Assembly (NCBI RefSeq): GCF_006442975.2
Contig: NZ_CP083954.1
Coordinates: forward strand, 1,240,001 to 1,304,000
Direction: 5' to 3'
Source: Mesorhizobium sp. B2-1-1
Lineage (GTDB): Bacteria > Pseudomonadota > Alphaproteobacteria > Rhizobiales > Rhizobiaceae
Length of the DNA: 64,000 nucleotides
Positions 1-9,216 of the stretch are shown here, piece after piece. A model generated the notes under the pieces. The model ran no database searches. It was not told where the DNA came from and saw only the letters and a list, made by a program, of their open reading frames with translations. Both the position numbers and the translations under genes were made by a program. Each line of letters begins with the position of its first letter. Position 1 is the stretch's first letter.

Positions 1-152
1 GCCGCGATATCGTCGGCGCGATATTGGCTGCGGCGTGGATCGGCACTGTCCGGGCGCATGCCGATGCGCCCGCGACTGACATAGGCGTAGAGCGTCTGCG
101 GCCGCACCTTGAGCCGTTCCAGTGCCTCGTCCCGCGACAGCCATTCGGACAT
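1..152 (-). CDS. Citrate synthase family protein with N-terminal helix-turn-helix (5' part only)
   Basis: The gene starts at an ATG at 152 on the minus strand and runs off the left edge of the window. The 50 visible residues begin MSEWLSRDEALERLKVRPQTL and continue with YAYVSRGRIG and a RRSQYRADDI segment. This is the DNA-binding-like head (MerR/excisionase type) found at the start of one class of alphaproteobacterial citrate synthase-like proteins. The catalytic part lies outside the window, so enzyme identity is inferred from this head and from the divergent citrate synthase 92 bp away. The two probably share a promoter region and may form a hetero-oligomer or act in the 2-methylcitrate or citrate step. 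A plain excisionase-type regulator is the alternative. Confidence 0.6.
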   Translation of the reverse strand, partial: MSEWLSRDEALERLKVRPQTLYAYVSRGRIGMRPDSADPRRSQYRADDIA

Positions 153-243
153 GTCGGTCCCATGTTGATTCTATTGATCAAGATTGATGCGCGTGTTGCC
201 CATCCTTATCCTTGATGTCGAAAAAGCTCAAGGAGACTAAGCC

Positions 244-1332
244 ATGGCGAACGGGCTCGATGATGTGGTGGCGGCGGAAACGGTGCTGTCCGACGTGGAT
301 GGGCTGGGCGGCCGCTTGACGATCCGGGGGTACTCCCTGCCGGAACTGGCCGGGCGATGGAACTATCCGCAGGTCGTTCGCCTGCTTCTCGACGGCTTCT
401 TCGACGACGTTCCCGGAGACGCGGAACTGGCCGCGAGACTGGGCCAGGCGCGCGTCGAGGTGTTCGACCGGCTCTTGCCTTGCCTGCCCCTGCTGGCGCC
501 GCTCGACGTCTATAGCGCCATGCGCGCCGGCATGGCGCTGCTGCCGGACGGCGAGACGCTGACGGACGCGCTTGGGCTGATCGCGGCGCCCGCCGTGCTG
601 ACGCCGGCGCTCTTGCGCCTGCTGCACGGCGAGCAGCCGGTCGCGCCGGATGGGAAGGCCGATCATGCCGCCGATATGCTGAGGATGCTCGACGGTTCCG
701 TGCCGACGCCGGTTCTGGCAAAGGCACTCGACACTTACCTCGTGACCGTCTGCGACCACGGCCTCAATGCCTCGACCTTCGCCACGCGCATCGTCGCTTC
801 GACGCAGGCCGGGCTGACATCGTCGGTGCTGGCTGGCCTCGGGGCGCTCAAGGGCCCACTGCATGGCGGCGCGCCCGGCCCTGTCATCGAGATGCTCGAC
901 GCCATCCAGGCGCATGGCGACACCGCCGGCTGGCTGCGCGGCGAGATCGCGCGTGGTGAACGCATCATGGGCTTCGGCCACCGCATCTACCGCGTGCGCG
1001 ATCCGCGCGCCGATGTGCTGAAGGCGGTGGTGCGGCAACTCGGCGGGGAGGGCGAGACCGGTCGCCGGCTGGCCTTCGCCGAGACAGTCGAACAGGCTGC
1101 GCTCGATGTGCTTCGGATTGCCAAGCCGCAGCGCTCGCTGCAGACCAATGTCGAGTTCTACACCGCGTTGGTGCTGGAAGCGGCGGGTTTTCCCAGCCAA
1201 GCCTTCAGCAATGTCTTCGCGGCCGGGCGCGTCGCCGGTTGGGTCGCGCATGCGCGCGAGCAGCAGACGACGGGACGGCTGATCCGGCCGCTGTCGCGCT
1301 ATGTCGGACCGATGCCGGACCTCGTCGCCTGA
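244..1332 (+). CDS. Citrate synthase / 2-methylcitrate synthase family protein
   Basis: This 362-residue protein condenses acetyl-CoA (or propionyl-CoA) with oxaloacetate in the cytoplasm. Family signatures are visible: DHGLNAST with the first histidine region near residue 175, LHGGAPG near 208, GFGHRIYRVRDPR with the second histidine and CoA/oxaloacetate-binding arginines near 243, NVEFYTALVL near 303, and GWVAHAREQ followed by RLIRP near the end. It is shorter than the main hexameric GltA (about 430 aa) and lacks the N-terminal NADH-binding extension, so it looks like a secondary or methylcitrate-type enzyme. GGAGAC lies just upstream of the ATG. It is divergent from the partial citrate synthase at the window edge. 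Substrate choice cannot be read from sequence alone. Confidence 0.85.
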   Translation: MANGLDDVVAAETVLSDVDGLGGRLTIRGYSLPELAGRWNYPQVVRLLLDGFFDDVPGDAELAARLGQARVEVFDRLLPCLPLLAPLDVYSAMRAGMALLPDGETLTDALGLIAAPAVLTPALLRLLHGEQPVAPDGKADHAADMLRMLDGSVPTPVLAKALDTYLVTVCDHGLNASTFATRIVASTQAGLTSSVLAGLGALKGPLHGGAPGPVIEMLDAIQAHGDTAGWLRGEIARGERIMGFGHRIYRVRDPRADVLKAVVRQLGGEGETGRRLAFAETVEQAALDVLRIAKPQRSLQTNVEFYTALVLEAAGFPSQAFSNVFAAGRVAGWVAHAREQQTTGRLIRPLSRYVGPMPDLVA

Positions 1333-1360
1333 GCATCAAACCTGTTTGGAAGATACACCG

Positions 1361-1386
1361 CGCCCTCCGCCACAAGGCGGAGGGCG
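1361..1386 (+). terminator. Intrinsic terminator after the citrate synthase gene
   Basis: An 11-bp perfect stem CGCCCTCCGCC / GGCGGAGGGCG with an ACAA loop is followed by TTT. It lies 29 bp after the stop codon of the citrate synthase gene and fits a rho-independent terminator with a short U-run. Confidence 0.7.
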
Positions 1387-1544
1387 TTTCCGCATGATCG
1401 AAATTTCATGCCATCACGCGACCGTGCTCGTGTTCTTGCCTTGGTGCGTCCTTATATGCTGCACTGCAACATAGGTCTGCCGTGACGCTGACGTCCCGAT
1501 TCCCGGGCACGCAATAAGCCAGGCACCGGGATCGACAGGAACGC

Positions 1545-2675
1545 ATGACGAAGAACGGCAAGGCGGAGGAAGTAAAGAAGATCAACATCGCGCTTCAGGG
1601 CGGCGGTTCCCACGGGGCTTTTTCCTGGGGCGTGCTCGACCGGCTTCTGGAGGATGGCCGGCTGGAGATCGCAGCGGTGTCCGGCACAAGCGCGGGCGCG
1701 ATGAACGCGGTGGCGCTGGCCGACGGCTTCGTTCGCGGCGGCGTCGAAGGCGCGCGCAAGAAGCTCGACGACTTCTGGCATGCGGTGGCGGCGAAGGGCC
1801 GGTTCAGCCCGGTGCAGCGCATGCCGTGGGACGTCGCCTGGGGCAATTGGTCGATCGAGAACACGCCGGGTTATGTCTTCTTCGACACCATGTCGCGCGT
1901 GTTCTCGCCCTATGTCGCCAACCCGCTCGGCCTCAATCCGCTGCGCGACGTGGTCGCGCAGGGGATCGATTTCGACAATGTACGCGCCTGCAAGTCGATG
2001 GAACTGTTCATCTCGGCCACCAATGTCGAGACAGGGCAGTTGCGGGTGTTTTCCGATGGCGAGATCGACCTCGACACAGTGATGGCCTCGGCCTGCCTGC
2101 CGCAACTGTTCCGCGCCGTCGAGATCAAGGGCGTGCCCTATTGGGATGGCGGTTATGGCGGCAATCCGGCGCTCTATCCGTTCTTCAAGACGGCTGCCAC
2201 CGAGGACGTGCTTTTGGTGCAGATCAATCCGGTCGTGCGCGAGGGAACGCCCAAAAGCGCCAATGAGATCCAGAACCGCATCGACGAGATCACCTTCAAC
2301 GCCGGGCTGCTGCGCGAATTCCGTTCGATCGCCTTCGTCAAGGAACTGATCGCCGCCGGCCGCCTGCCGCGGGGCGAGTACCGGGACATCCGCATGCACC
2401 GCATCGACGCCGATGAGGCCTTCAAGGACCTGTCGGCATCATCGAAGGTCAATGCCGAATGGGCATTCCTGGCCTATCTGCGCGATCTTGGCCGCACCGC
2501 CGCCAGCGACTGGCTGGAGGAGAACTACGATGCCGTCGGCAAGCGGCCGACGCTCGACCTCTCCGGCGAGTTCGACGACGGCTTCAAGCCGGTGCGGGGT
2601 CCGGCACCTGGCCGACGGGTGAAGGAATTCCTGGCCGCGCGCAAGAACCCCGAAGCGGAGCGTCGCCGGGCCTGA
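1545..2675 (+). CDS. Patatin-like phospholipase family protein
   Basis: This 376-residue predicted serine acyl hydrolase acts on lipids. It shows the patatin hallmarks in order: the oxyanion-hole glycine loop GGGSHG (residues 19-24), the nucleophile elbow GTSAG with Ser49, and the catalytic Asp in YWDGGYGG near residue 200. A Ser-Asp dyad is therefore intact. The N-terminus is charged (MTKNGKAEEVKK) without a signal peptide, so a cytosolic or membrane-associated enzyme is likely. The length and C-terminal region (LRDLGRTAASDWL and a basic tail) match the rhizobial patatin proteins with a DUF3734-like tail. It stands alone, with 212 bp to the upstream gene and 773 bp to the downstream gene. 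The lipid substrate is unknown. Confidence 0.85.
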   Translation: MTKNGKAEEVKKINIALQGGGSHGAFSWGVLDRLLEDGRLEIAAVSGTSAGAMNAVALADGFVRGGVEGARKKLDDFWHAVAAKGRFSPVQRMPWDVAWGNWSIENTPGYVFFDTMSRVFSPYVANPLGLNPLRDVVAQGIDFDNVRACKSMELFISATNVETGQLRVFSDGEIDLDTVMASACLPQLFRAVEIKGVPYWDGGYGGNPALYPFFKTAATEDVLLVQINPVVREGTPKSANEIQNRIDEITFNAGLLREFRSIAFVKELIAAGRLPRGEYRDIRMHRIDADEAFKDLSASSKVNAEWAFLAYLRDLGRTAASDWLEENYDAVGKRPTLDLSGEFDDGFKPVRGPAPGRRVKEFLAARKNPEAERRRA

Positions 2676-3448
2676 ACCCGCATCCGTCACACGGGCGTGA
2701 TCTGCCGCGCGGTGCCAGCAAGTTCCTTCCGGCGCCAGCAACAACCATCGCGTGTGAGGCGCGCATCATCATGCTGACGCCTGCTGCCAGTGTCGTGCGG
2801 GCGCCGCTGTTGGGCGCCATCCCTCGACCGTATCCGGAACGGTGACTGGCGGGCGAGGAATACTGCCACGAACAGCACCAGCAGGCGTTTTGTTCGAGGC
2901 TATATCATGTCTCAAGCCTAGACGGCGGAACGCGATGGAGCAGACGCATCGAGGCGACCCGTCCTCGCTCCTGGAGCATCCGGCTTGACCAGGGAACGAC
3001 GATCTGGATCAGAGTTGAACGGTCAGTTCTTCAAGCAATTCCAGTGTGTTGCGTGAAATGTCGCACGCCGGGATGGTCCGTCAGGCCGAGGTTATCATCG
3101 TGCTCGAAACCCGCGTGGGGTTGAAAATCGCCTCGCGCCGGCGTCGTGCCTCCGAGAGCAGACGCAGGCCCGGCCGCACCGGGCCTTCAACGGCCGATCA
3201 TCGGTCGCCAACGAGCCCCGCTAAAGCCGCACCCTATTTGGGCAAAAAAATGCTTCGCGAGGGCTATACTCTGTCCAGCTTCGCAATGCTGCTGCAACTT
3301 TCCGACTATATTGCGTTGCAAACTTGATGTAGAAGCGCGCTTCGCCGATCACGGCAATTTGAACACGGCCTGGCGCGCACCCATATCGGCGACGCGCTCC
3401 TCGAGGAGGACGCAGTCCCGGCCAAACCCCGCAGTGGAAAAAACGACG
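2676..3448. other. 773-bp non-coding stretch between phospholipase and efflux genes
   Basis: I see no gene with coding character here. Short open frames occur on both strands but are rich in Arg, Ser and Pro and carry no recognisable domain. A hairpin AGGCCCGG / CCGGGCCT (3166-3186, loop CCGCA) lacks a U-run. AT-richer sequence near 3236-3330, including GCAAC...GTTGC arms around CTATATT, is the likely promoter area of the efflux genes. Confidence 0.4.
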
Positions 3449-4624
3449 ATGCCGAAAATCAGGTTTCACAAGCTTGCTGCCGTTGTTGTGCTCATCGGTT
3501 TCGCCGCCTGGATGGCGACGGGCGAGTTTTCATCCGTTGGCAGTGCCGCCGCCGACGCCCAGAGGGCGGCAGAGGCCGAAAAGGCCAAGACGCCGGAGGC
3601 CGGCAAGCCGAACACGGCGCAAGCCGAGCCGAAAGCCGCGCCGCGCACCGTCGCGGTGGTGACGCCGCCGCGCAAGACCTATGCGCGCGCTATCCGCATT
3701 TCGGGGCTGACCGAGGCCGACAAGCGCGCGGTGCTGGCAACGCGCGTCGCCGGTGTCATCGACAAACTGCCGGTCAGCCAAGGCCAGCACGTCAAGACGG
3801 GCGATCTGGTTCTGATGCTGGCGGCCGAAGAGAAAATCTCGAATGTCGACAACGCCAAGCAGTTGCTGGCGCAACGCAGGGCCGAGCTCGACGCCGCCGA
3901 ACGGCTGGCCAAGACCGGCAATCTGCCGAAGCTGCAGCTCGACACGGCGCGCTCGAATTTGACCTCGGCGCAATCAATGCTGGAGACCGCGCAGGCCGAG
4001 CTCGACCGCAACGAGGTCAAGGCGCCGTTCGACGGCGTCATCGACAGGGTGCCGGTGGAACTCGGCAGCTCGGTCATGCAAGGCGGCGAGGTGGCGACCA
4101 TCCTCAAGCTCGATCCGGTGATCGCCCGCGGCGAAATCAGCGAACGCGACCTGCGCTACATCAAGATCGGCGAAGAGGCCAATGTGCGCCTGGTCAACGA
4201 CCAGAAGGTCACCGGCACCGTGCGGTATATCAGCCGCGACGCCTCCTCCCAGACCCGCACCTTCCGTGTCGAAGTGGCGATCCCCAATGCGGATGGCAGC
4301 ATCCCCGCCGGTATGACGGCCGAGATCACGCTCAGCGCCGAGCCGACCGATGCGGTTCTGCTGCCGCGTTCGGTGGTGACGCTGGGTGACAAGGGTGATC
4401 TCGGCATCCGCGCCGTCGGCAGCGACGACAAGGTGGCCTTCTACCCGATCGACCTGGTGGACGACACGCCGAACGGTCTCGTGCTCGGCGGAATTCCGAA
4501 AGATGCGCGCATCATTGTCGCCGGCCAGGAACTGGTGAAGGAAGGCGATATCGTCAAGCCCGTCGAGGCCGACCAGGCGACCATCAACAAGCTGATCGGC
4601 GAAGCCACCGCCGGTACGCAGTAG
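3449..4624 (+). CDS. RND efflux periplasmic adaptor (membrane fusion protein)
   Basis: This 391-residue HlyD/AcrA-type adaptor bridges an inner-membrane RND pump and an outer-membrane channel. The frame stays open upstream to 3146, but the ATG at 3449 gives a proper membrane anchor or signal (MPKIRFHKLAAVVVLIGFAA) followed by an Ala/Glu/Lys-rich linker. Next come the barrel-sandwich half (PVSQGQHVKTGDLVLML near residue 110), a helical hairpin (LAQRRAELDAAERLAKTGN...LDTARSNLTSAQ), the second lipoyl half (KAPFDGVIDRVPVELGSSV) and beta-barrel/membrane-proximal domains. It lies 75 bp upstream of the pump gene in the same orientation, an evident two-gene operon. No TetR or MarR regulator or outer-membrane TolC gene is adjacent. 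Confidence 0.88.
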   Translation: MPKIRFHKLAAVVVLIGFAAWMATGEFSSVGSAAADAQRAAEAEKAKTPEAGKPNTAQAEPKAAPRTVAVVTPPRKTYARAIRISGLTEADKRAVLATRVAGVIDKLPVSQGQHVKTGDLVLMLAAEEKISNVDNAKQLLAQRRAELDAAERLAKTGNLPKLQLDTARSNLTSAQSMLETAQAELDRNEVKAPFDGVIDRVPVELGSSVMQGGEVATILKLDPVIARGEISERDLRYIKIGEEANVRLVNDQKVTGTVRYISRDASSQTRTFRVEVAIPNADGSIPAGMTAEITLSAEPTDAVLLPRSVVTLGDKGDLGIRAVGSDDKVAFYPIDLVDDTPNGLVLGGIPKDARIIVAGQELVKEGDIVKPVEADQATINKLIGEATAGTQ

Positions 4625-4699
4625 CGCAAAGCCCGGCGTCGGGATCTCCGGCGCCTCCCGCCAGTTCGCCGCTTCCGAAGAAACAGCAGGCATCAAGTC

Positions 4700-7600
4700 A
4701 TGGATATCGTCAGACTCGCAATCCACAATGCCCGCCTCACAATATCCGCCCTGCTGTTCCTGCTGGCGGCGGGCTGGGTCGCCTATCAGTCGACGCCCAA
4801 GGAAGCGGAACCCGACGTTCCGATCCCGATGATGTATATCAGCCTGATCTACCAGGGCATTTCGCCGGAGGATTCGGAACGCCTTCTCCTGCGGCCGATG
4901 GAAAGCAAGCTGAAGAGCCTGAAGGGCCTCAAGGAGATGCGCTCGGCCGCCTTCCAGGGCGGCGGCTACGTGCTTGTCGAGTTCCAGCCGCAAACCAATC
5001 TGGCCACGGCGCTCCAGGACACGCGCAGCAAGGTGCAGGACGCCAAGGCCGACCTGCCGCAGGCGGCCGAGGAGCCGACGGTCAACGAGGTCAACGTTTC
5101 CGAGTTTCCGGTCCTCGTCGTCACTCTGTCGGGCGACGTGCCGGAGCGCTTGCTGACGGCGGCTGCGCGCGAACTGCGCGACCGTATCGAAGAGGTACCG
5201 GGCGTGCTGGAAGGCTCGCTGCAGGGCGCGCGCGACGATCTGGTCGAAGTGGTCATCGATCCGGTGAAGCTGTCCTCCTACGGGCTGCAGCTCGACCAGC
5301 TGATGCAAGGCGTCGGCGCCTCCAACAGCCTGGTCGCCGCCGGCAATCTCGAAGGCTCGGAAGGCAAATACGCGGTCAAGGTGCCGTCGCTGATCGAGAC
5401 GCCCGAGGACGTGGCCAACCTGCCGGTCGTCGCCACACCCAACGCCGTGGTGCAGGCCAAGGACATCGCCACCATACGCTCGACCTTCAAGGACGCCGAG
5501 ACGGTCACTCGCCTCGACGGCAAGCCGGCCATCGCCATCGAGGTGAAGAAGCGCATCGGCGCCAACCTGATCGACACGCTGAACCATGTCAGGGAGGTGT
5601 CCGACACCTTCATCAAGACGATGCCCGAAGGCATGCATGTCACCTACACGCAGGACAAGTCGGTCTTCGTCAACCAGCTCTTGGGTGACCTCCAGAACCA
5701 CGTCATGATCGCCGTGATCCTGGTGTTCATCGTCATTCTCTACGCGCTGTCGGGCCGCGCCTCGCTGCTCATCGGGCTGGCCATACCATCGTCCTTCCTC
5801 ATCGGCATATTGCTGCTTGCCATGATGGGCTACACGATCAACATGATCGTGCTGTTCAGCCTCATCCTGGCTGTCGGCATGCTGGTCGACGACGCCATCA
5901 TCGTCACCGAGTTCGCCGAGCGGCGCATGAGCGAAGGCATGCCGAAGGCGGATGCCTTCGCGCTCGCCGCCAAGCGCATGGCCGGCCCGGTCATCGCGGC
6001 GACGATGACGCGCATCGCCGCGTTCTCGCCGCTGCTGTTCTGGCCCGGCATCATCGGCGACTTCATGAAATACATGCCGATCACGCTGATCGTCACGCTG
6101 TCGGCCTCGATGCTCTATGCGCTGGTGTTCGCGCCGACGCTGGGCGCGATCTTCGCCAAGGCGCCGAAGCATCACGAGGACGACAACCGCGACGGCTGGT
6201 ACATGGCCATCGTCAAGCAGGCGGTGCGCTTCCCGATCACCGTCCTGGTGCTCACCGTGGCGCTGCTGTTCGGCGTCGGCTACGCCTATTCGAAATACGG
6301 CGCCGGCGTCGAGTTCTTCCCCAGCGTCGAGCCGGACTACGGCCTGCTCTACGTGCATGCGCGCGGCAATCTTTCGCTGGCCGAGATGGATGCCGCCACC
6401 AGGACGGCGGAGAACAGGCTGCTCGGCTGGCCGGGCGTAAAATCGGTCTATACACGCGCCGGCAAGACTCAGGGCGGCGGCCAGGACATTCCCGAGGACG
6501 TCGTCGGCGTGATCCAGTACGAGTTCGTCGACTGGCGCGAGCGCAAATCCGCCAACCAGATCCTCAGCGACCTGCGCGGCGTCATGGCCGGCATTCCCGG
6601 CGTCGATGTCGAGGTGCGCGTGCCGGAGGCCGGCCCGCCGACCGGCAAGCCGATCCAGATCAGGCTTTCGGCCGCCGATCCCGCCGGGCTCGACGACAAG
6701 GCGCGCGAAGTGGCGGCGCGGATCGCCAAGGTGCCCAACGTCATCGACATTTCGGACGGCCTGCCGCCGCCCGGCGTCGACTGGGCGCTCGAGGTCGACC
6801 GCGCCAAGGCCGCCCAATACGGCATCAGCCCGACCTCGGTCGGCACCGTGGTGCAGCTGGTGACCAACGGCTTGAAGCTGTCGGAATACCGGCCGGCGGG
6901 CGCGGACGATGCCGTCGACATCCGCCTGCGCCTGCCGGAAGACCGGCGCACGCTGTCGACGCTCGACGAACTCAGAGTGCAGACGTCGCAAGGGTCGGTG
7001 CCGATCTCGAACTTCGTCGTGCGCAAGCCCGAGCCGACGGTCGGCATTCTCAACCGCATCGACGGCGCGCGCACCGTCGTCGTGCAGGCCAATGTCGCCG
7101 CCGGAGCGCAGGTCGCAGCTGTACAGGAGCAGGTGACCAAGGCGGTCTCGGACATGGACCTCGGCAGCGGCATCCGCTGGAAGCTCGCCGGTTCCAACGA
7201 AGACAGCGCGGAAGCGAGCGCCTTCCTCAGCAAGGCCTTCGGCGCGGCGATCTTCCTGATCTTCCTGGTGCTGCTGGCGCAGTTCAACAAGTTCACCAGC
7301 GTCTGGCTGGTGCTGTCCTGCGTGGTCATGGCGACGATCGGCGTGTTCCTGGGCCTGCTTCTGACAGGCGAAGCGTTCGGCATCGTCATGTCGGGCATCG
7401 GCGTCATCGCGCTGGCCGGCGTGGTGGTCAACAACAATATCGTGCTGATCGACACCTATGACCGGCTGCGCGAGGAGGGCTGGGACAAGATGGAAGCGGT
7501 GCTGCAGACCTGCCGCGAGCGTGCCCGCCCGGTGGTGCTGACGGCGGTTTCGGCTATCTTGGGCGTGCTGCCGATCGCCTTCGGCCTCGGTCTCGAGATC

Positions 7601-7876
7601 TTCCATCATGAGACGACGATCAACGCGCCTTCGACGCAGTGGTGGATTTCGCTGTCGTCGGCGATCGTGTTCGGCCTGTCCTTCGCCACCGTGCTGACGC
7701 TGGTGGTGACGCCGTCGATGCTGATGGTGTTCACCCGCGCCAAGGTCAAGCCCGGCGCGCGGCGAGGGTGGTTCAGCCGGCTGTTGCGACGCGGCAAGCG
7801 AGAGATCTCGCCGCAGGAGCCAGCGGCCGATGGCGACGCCGAGCCGGCAGTCGCCTTCCCGAAGGCCGCCGAATAG
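4700..7876 (+). CDS. RND family efflux transporter permease subunit (AcrB/MdtB-like)
   Basis: This 1058-residue proton-driven inner-membrane pump is the normal length for the HAE-1/AcrB family. It has the duplicated architecture of TM1, a large periplasmic loop, TM2-6 (ILVFIVILYALSGRASLLIGLAIP...), TM7, a second large loop and TM8-12 (FLIFLVLLAQFNKFTSVWLVL...). The TM4 proton-relay acidic pair is present in AVGMLVDDAIIVTE near residue 397, and the equivalent GVVVNNNIVLIDTYDR stretch appears in the second half near residue 913. The C-terminus has a basic cytosolic tail (RRGWFSRLLRRGK). It is co-transcribed with the adaptor upstream and ends before a strong terminator. Substrates are unknown. 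No duplicate pump gene is seen, so it probably works as a homotrimer. Confidence 0.9.
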   Translation: MDIVRLAIHNARLTISALLFLLAAGWVAYQSTPKEAEPDVPIPMMYISLIYQGISPEDSERLLLRPMESKLKSLKGLKEMRSAAFQGGGYVLVEFQPQTNLATALQDTRSKVQDAKADLPQAAEEPTVNEVNVSEFPVLVVTLSGDVPERLLTAAARELRDRIEEVPGVLEGSLQGARDDLVEVVIDPVKLSSYGLQLDQLMQGVGASNSLVAAGNLEGSEGKYAVKVPSLIETPEDVANLPVVATPNAVVQAKDIATIRSTFKDAETVTRLDGKPAIAIEVKKRIGANLIDTLNHVREVSDTFIKTMPEGMHVTYTQDKSVFVNQLLGDLQNHVMIAVILVFIVILYALSGRASLLIGLAIPSSFLIGILLLAMMGYTINMIVLFSLILAVGMLVDDAIIVTEFAERRMSEGMPKADAFALAAKRMAGPVIAATMTRIAAFSPLLFWPGIIGDFMKYMPITLIVTLSASMLYALVFAPTLGAIFAKAPKHHEDDNRDGWYMAIVKQAVRFPITVLVLTVALLFGVGYAYSKYGAGVEFFPSVEPDYGLLYVHARGNLSLAEMDAATRTAENRLLGWPGVKSVYTRAGKTQGGGQDIPEDVVGVIQYEFVDWRERKSANQILSDLRGVMAGIPGVDVEVRVPEAGPPTGKPIQIRLSAADPAGLDDKAREVAARIAKVPNVIDISDGLPPPGVDWALEVDRAKAAQYGISPTSVGTVVQLVTNGLKLSEYRPAGADDAVDIRLRLPEDRRTLSTLDELRVQTSQGSVPISNFVVRKPEPTVGILNRIDGARTVVVQANVAAGAQVAAVQEQVTKAVSDMDLGSGIRWKLAGSNEDSAEASAFLSKAFGAAIFLIFLVLLAQFNKFTSVWLVLSCVVMATIGVFLGLLLTGEAFGIVMSGIGVIALAGVVVNNNIVLIDTYDRLREEGWDKMEAVLQTCRERARPVVLTAVSAILGVLPIAFGLGLEIFHHETTINAPSTQWWISLSSAIVFGLSFATVLTLVVTPSMLMVFTRAKVKPGARRGWFSRLLRRGKREISPQEPAADGDAEPAVAFPKAAE

Positions 7877-7897
7877 AGCGGTTTCGCAAGGCAGGTC

Positions 7898-7931
7898 AAA
7901 AGGCCGCCCGGGAACTACCGGGCGGCCTTTT
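7898..7931 (+). terminator. Intrinsic terminator after the RND pump gene
   Basis: A perfect 14-bp stem AAAAGGCCGCCCGG / CCGGGCGGCCTTTT with a 6-nt loop (GAACTA) lies 21 bp after the pump stop codon. The A-run and T-run flanks make it potentially bidirectional. Confidence 0.85.
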
Positions 7932-7973
7932 GCATTGTTCCCTCGGATTCAACCAGACGGCGAGGGCTCTAAA

Positions 7974-8132
7974 ATGACGATCAGCACGATTCTCATCATC
8001 ATCCTGATCCTGATCCTGATCGGCGCGGTGCCGGCATGGCCGCATTCGCGCTCCTGGGGCTACGGGCCGTCGGGCATCGTCGGCGTCGTCCTCGTCGTGG
8101 TGCTTATCCTGCTTCTGATGGGCCGGATCTGA
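7974..8132 (+). CDS. DUF3309 family small membrane protein
   Basis: This is a 52-residue peptide that is almost entirely hydrophobic. It has two predicted membrane segments (STILIIILILILIGAVP and GIVGVVLVVVLILLLMG) separated by a short WPHSRSWGYGPSG turn. This organisation, with the conserved Trp-Pro-His...Trp-Gly-Tyr loop, is that of the DUF3309 family, short inner-membrane peptides common in proteobacteria and often stress-induced. Function is unknown. The ATG at 7974 was chosen because the longer frame upstream runs into the terminator of the pump gene. The gene sits alone between that terminator and a convergent epimerase gene. Confidence 0.8.
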   Translation: MTISTILIIILILILIGAVPAWPHSRSWGYGPSGIVGVVLVVVLILLLMGRI

Positions 8133-8188
8133 CCGGCAACGATCTGCGGCCGGGCCCGCCGTTCCCGTCTTTTCGGCACGCTCGGCAA

Positions 8189-9148
8189 TCACGCTGCTTG
8201 GTGCCAGGCCGGCGCGACGGCGACGCCGATATCCTGCAAGGCTTCGTGCACCGCCTGGTTCAGAGGGGTGTGCGGGATTTCACCGATGATCTCGTTCAGC
8301 CGCGCCGAGGCCAGCCGGTGCGCCTCGAAACGCAGATAGGACATCGAGACGATCTCGCGCCACATCGCCACGAACGGGCTGCCGGCGCGCAGCACCCACC
8401 AGGGCATGAAGCTTAGTTTAAGCTTGCGTCCGAGCGCCTTTTCGGCGGCCGTCTTGATCTCGATGTCGGTGACGGCATGGCCCGGAAAATTCAGCGCCTC
8501 GTAAGAGCCGAGCTTGTCGAGATTGCGCGCCAGTGCGACGAAACCGACAGCGAAATCCGGCAGATAGGCCCATTCATGCACCAGATCGGCCGGGCCGGGC
8601 GCAGTGTAGATGCCCTTGCTCATCTTGGCGGCGACGACGAGGTCGAACCAGGAGCCGTTGCCGGTGCCGCCGAAGAAATCGCCGGCGCGCAGAATGATCG
8701 TGCGCACCCGACCCGCCTCAGCTTCACGGCGGAACAGCTCCTCCATGGCGCAGCGGATCCGCCCTTTCTCGGTCGTCGGATGGAACGGCGTGTCTTCCGT
8801 GATCACCGCCGGCATCGGCGAGCCATAATTGTAGACGGTGCCGGGGAAGAGATGCAGCGTGCCGTTGGCTCGGCAGGCGGTCATGACATTCTCGGCCATC
8901 GGCAGGCACTTGCCCCAGTCGGTGTAGATCGGGTTCAGGCCGTTGAAAATGATGTCGACGCCCTGCGTCGCGCGGATCAGAGACTCGCGGTCCAGCGCAT
9001 CGCCGGCGACGGCCGTCGCGCCTGCAAGCTCAGCCGGCACCTTGCCGGTGCGGGTGATGGCGCGGACATCATAGCCCGCGTCGATGAAGGCCTTGGCGAC
9101 CACGCGGCCGAGCCGGCCATTGGCGCCGAGGATTGCAATCTTGGTCAT
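8189..9148 (-). CDS. NAD(P)-dependent epimerase/dehydratase-like (NmrA/atypical SDR) protein
   Basis: This 319-residue protein opens with a Rossmann dinucleotide-binding motif, KIAILGANGRLGRVVAKAF (residues 3-21), typical of atypical short-chain dehydrogenases. Further features are VDIIFNGLNPIYTDW, a substrate-loop YNYGSP where a catalytic Tyr might sit, and a helical C-terminus. The start was set at the ATG at 9148 because CAGGAGACGAAG lies directly upstream. The 14 extra codons available further out have no ribosome-binding site. Its product is probably a cytosolic sugar-nucleotide or flavonoid-type reductase, but no substrate can be assigned. It shares orientation with the DUF680 gene 68 bp upstream. 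Confidence 0.78.
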   Translation of the reverse strand: MTKIAILGANGRLGRVVAKAFIDAGYDVRAITRTGKVPAELAGATAVAGDALDRESLIRATQGVDIIFNGLNPIYTDWGKCLPMAENVMTACRANGTLHLFPGTVYNYGSPMPAVITEDTPFHPTTEKGRIRCAMEELFRREAEAGRVRTIILRAGDFFGGTGNGSWFDLVVAAKMSKGIYTAPGPADLVHEWAYLPDFAVGFVALARNLDKLGSYEALNFPGHAVTDIEIKTAAEKALGRKLKLSFMPWWVLRAGSPFVAMWREIVSMSYLRFEAHRLASARLNEIIGEIPHTPLNQAVHEALQDIGVAVAPAWHQAA

Positions 9149-9216
9149 TCTTCGTCTCCTGTTTGCTGTGAAGCGACGGGACAAGCCCACCGCCTTGGGG
9201 ATATCTCGGCGTCTGT

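Noticed and set aside
3046..3327. Possible small gene upstream of the RND adaptor
   Set aside because: The frame is Arg/Ser-rich with no ribosome site, no domain and no matching homologue type.
3974..7609. A very long open frame on the minus strand opposite the RND pump gene
   Set aside because: It is antisense to a well-defined pump gene, has a His/Arg/Asp-rich, domain-free sequence and arises from high-GC codon bias.
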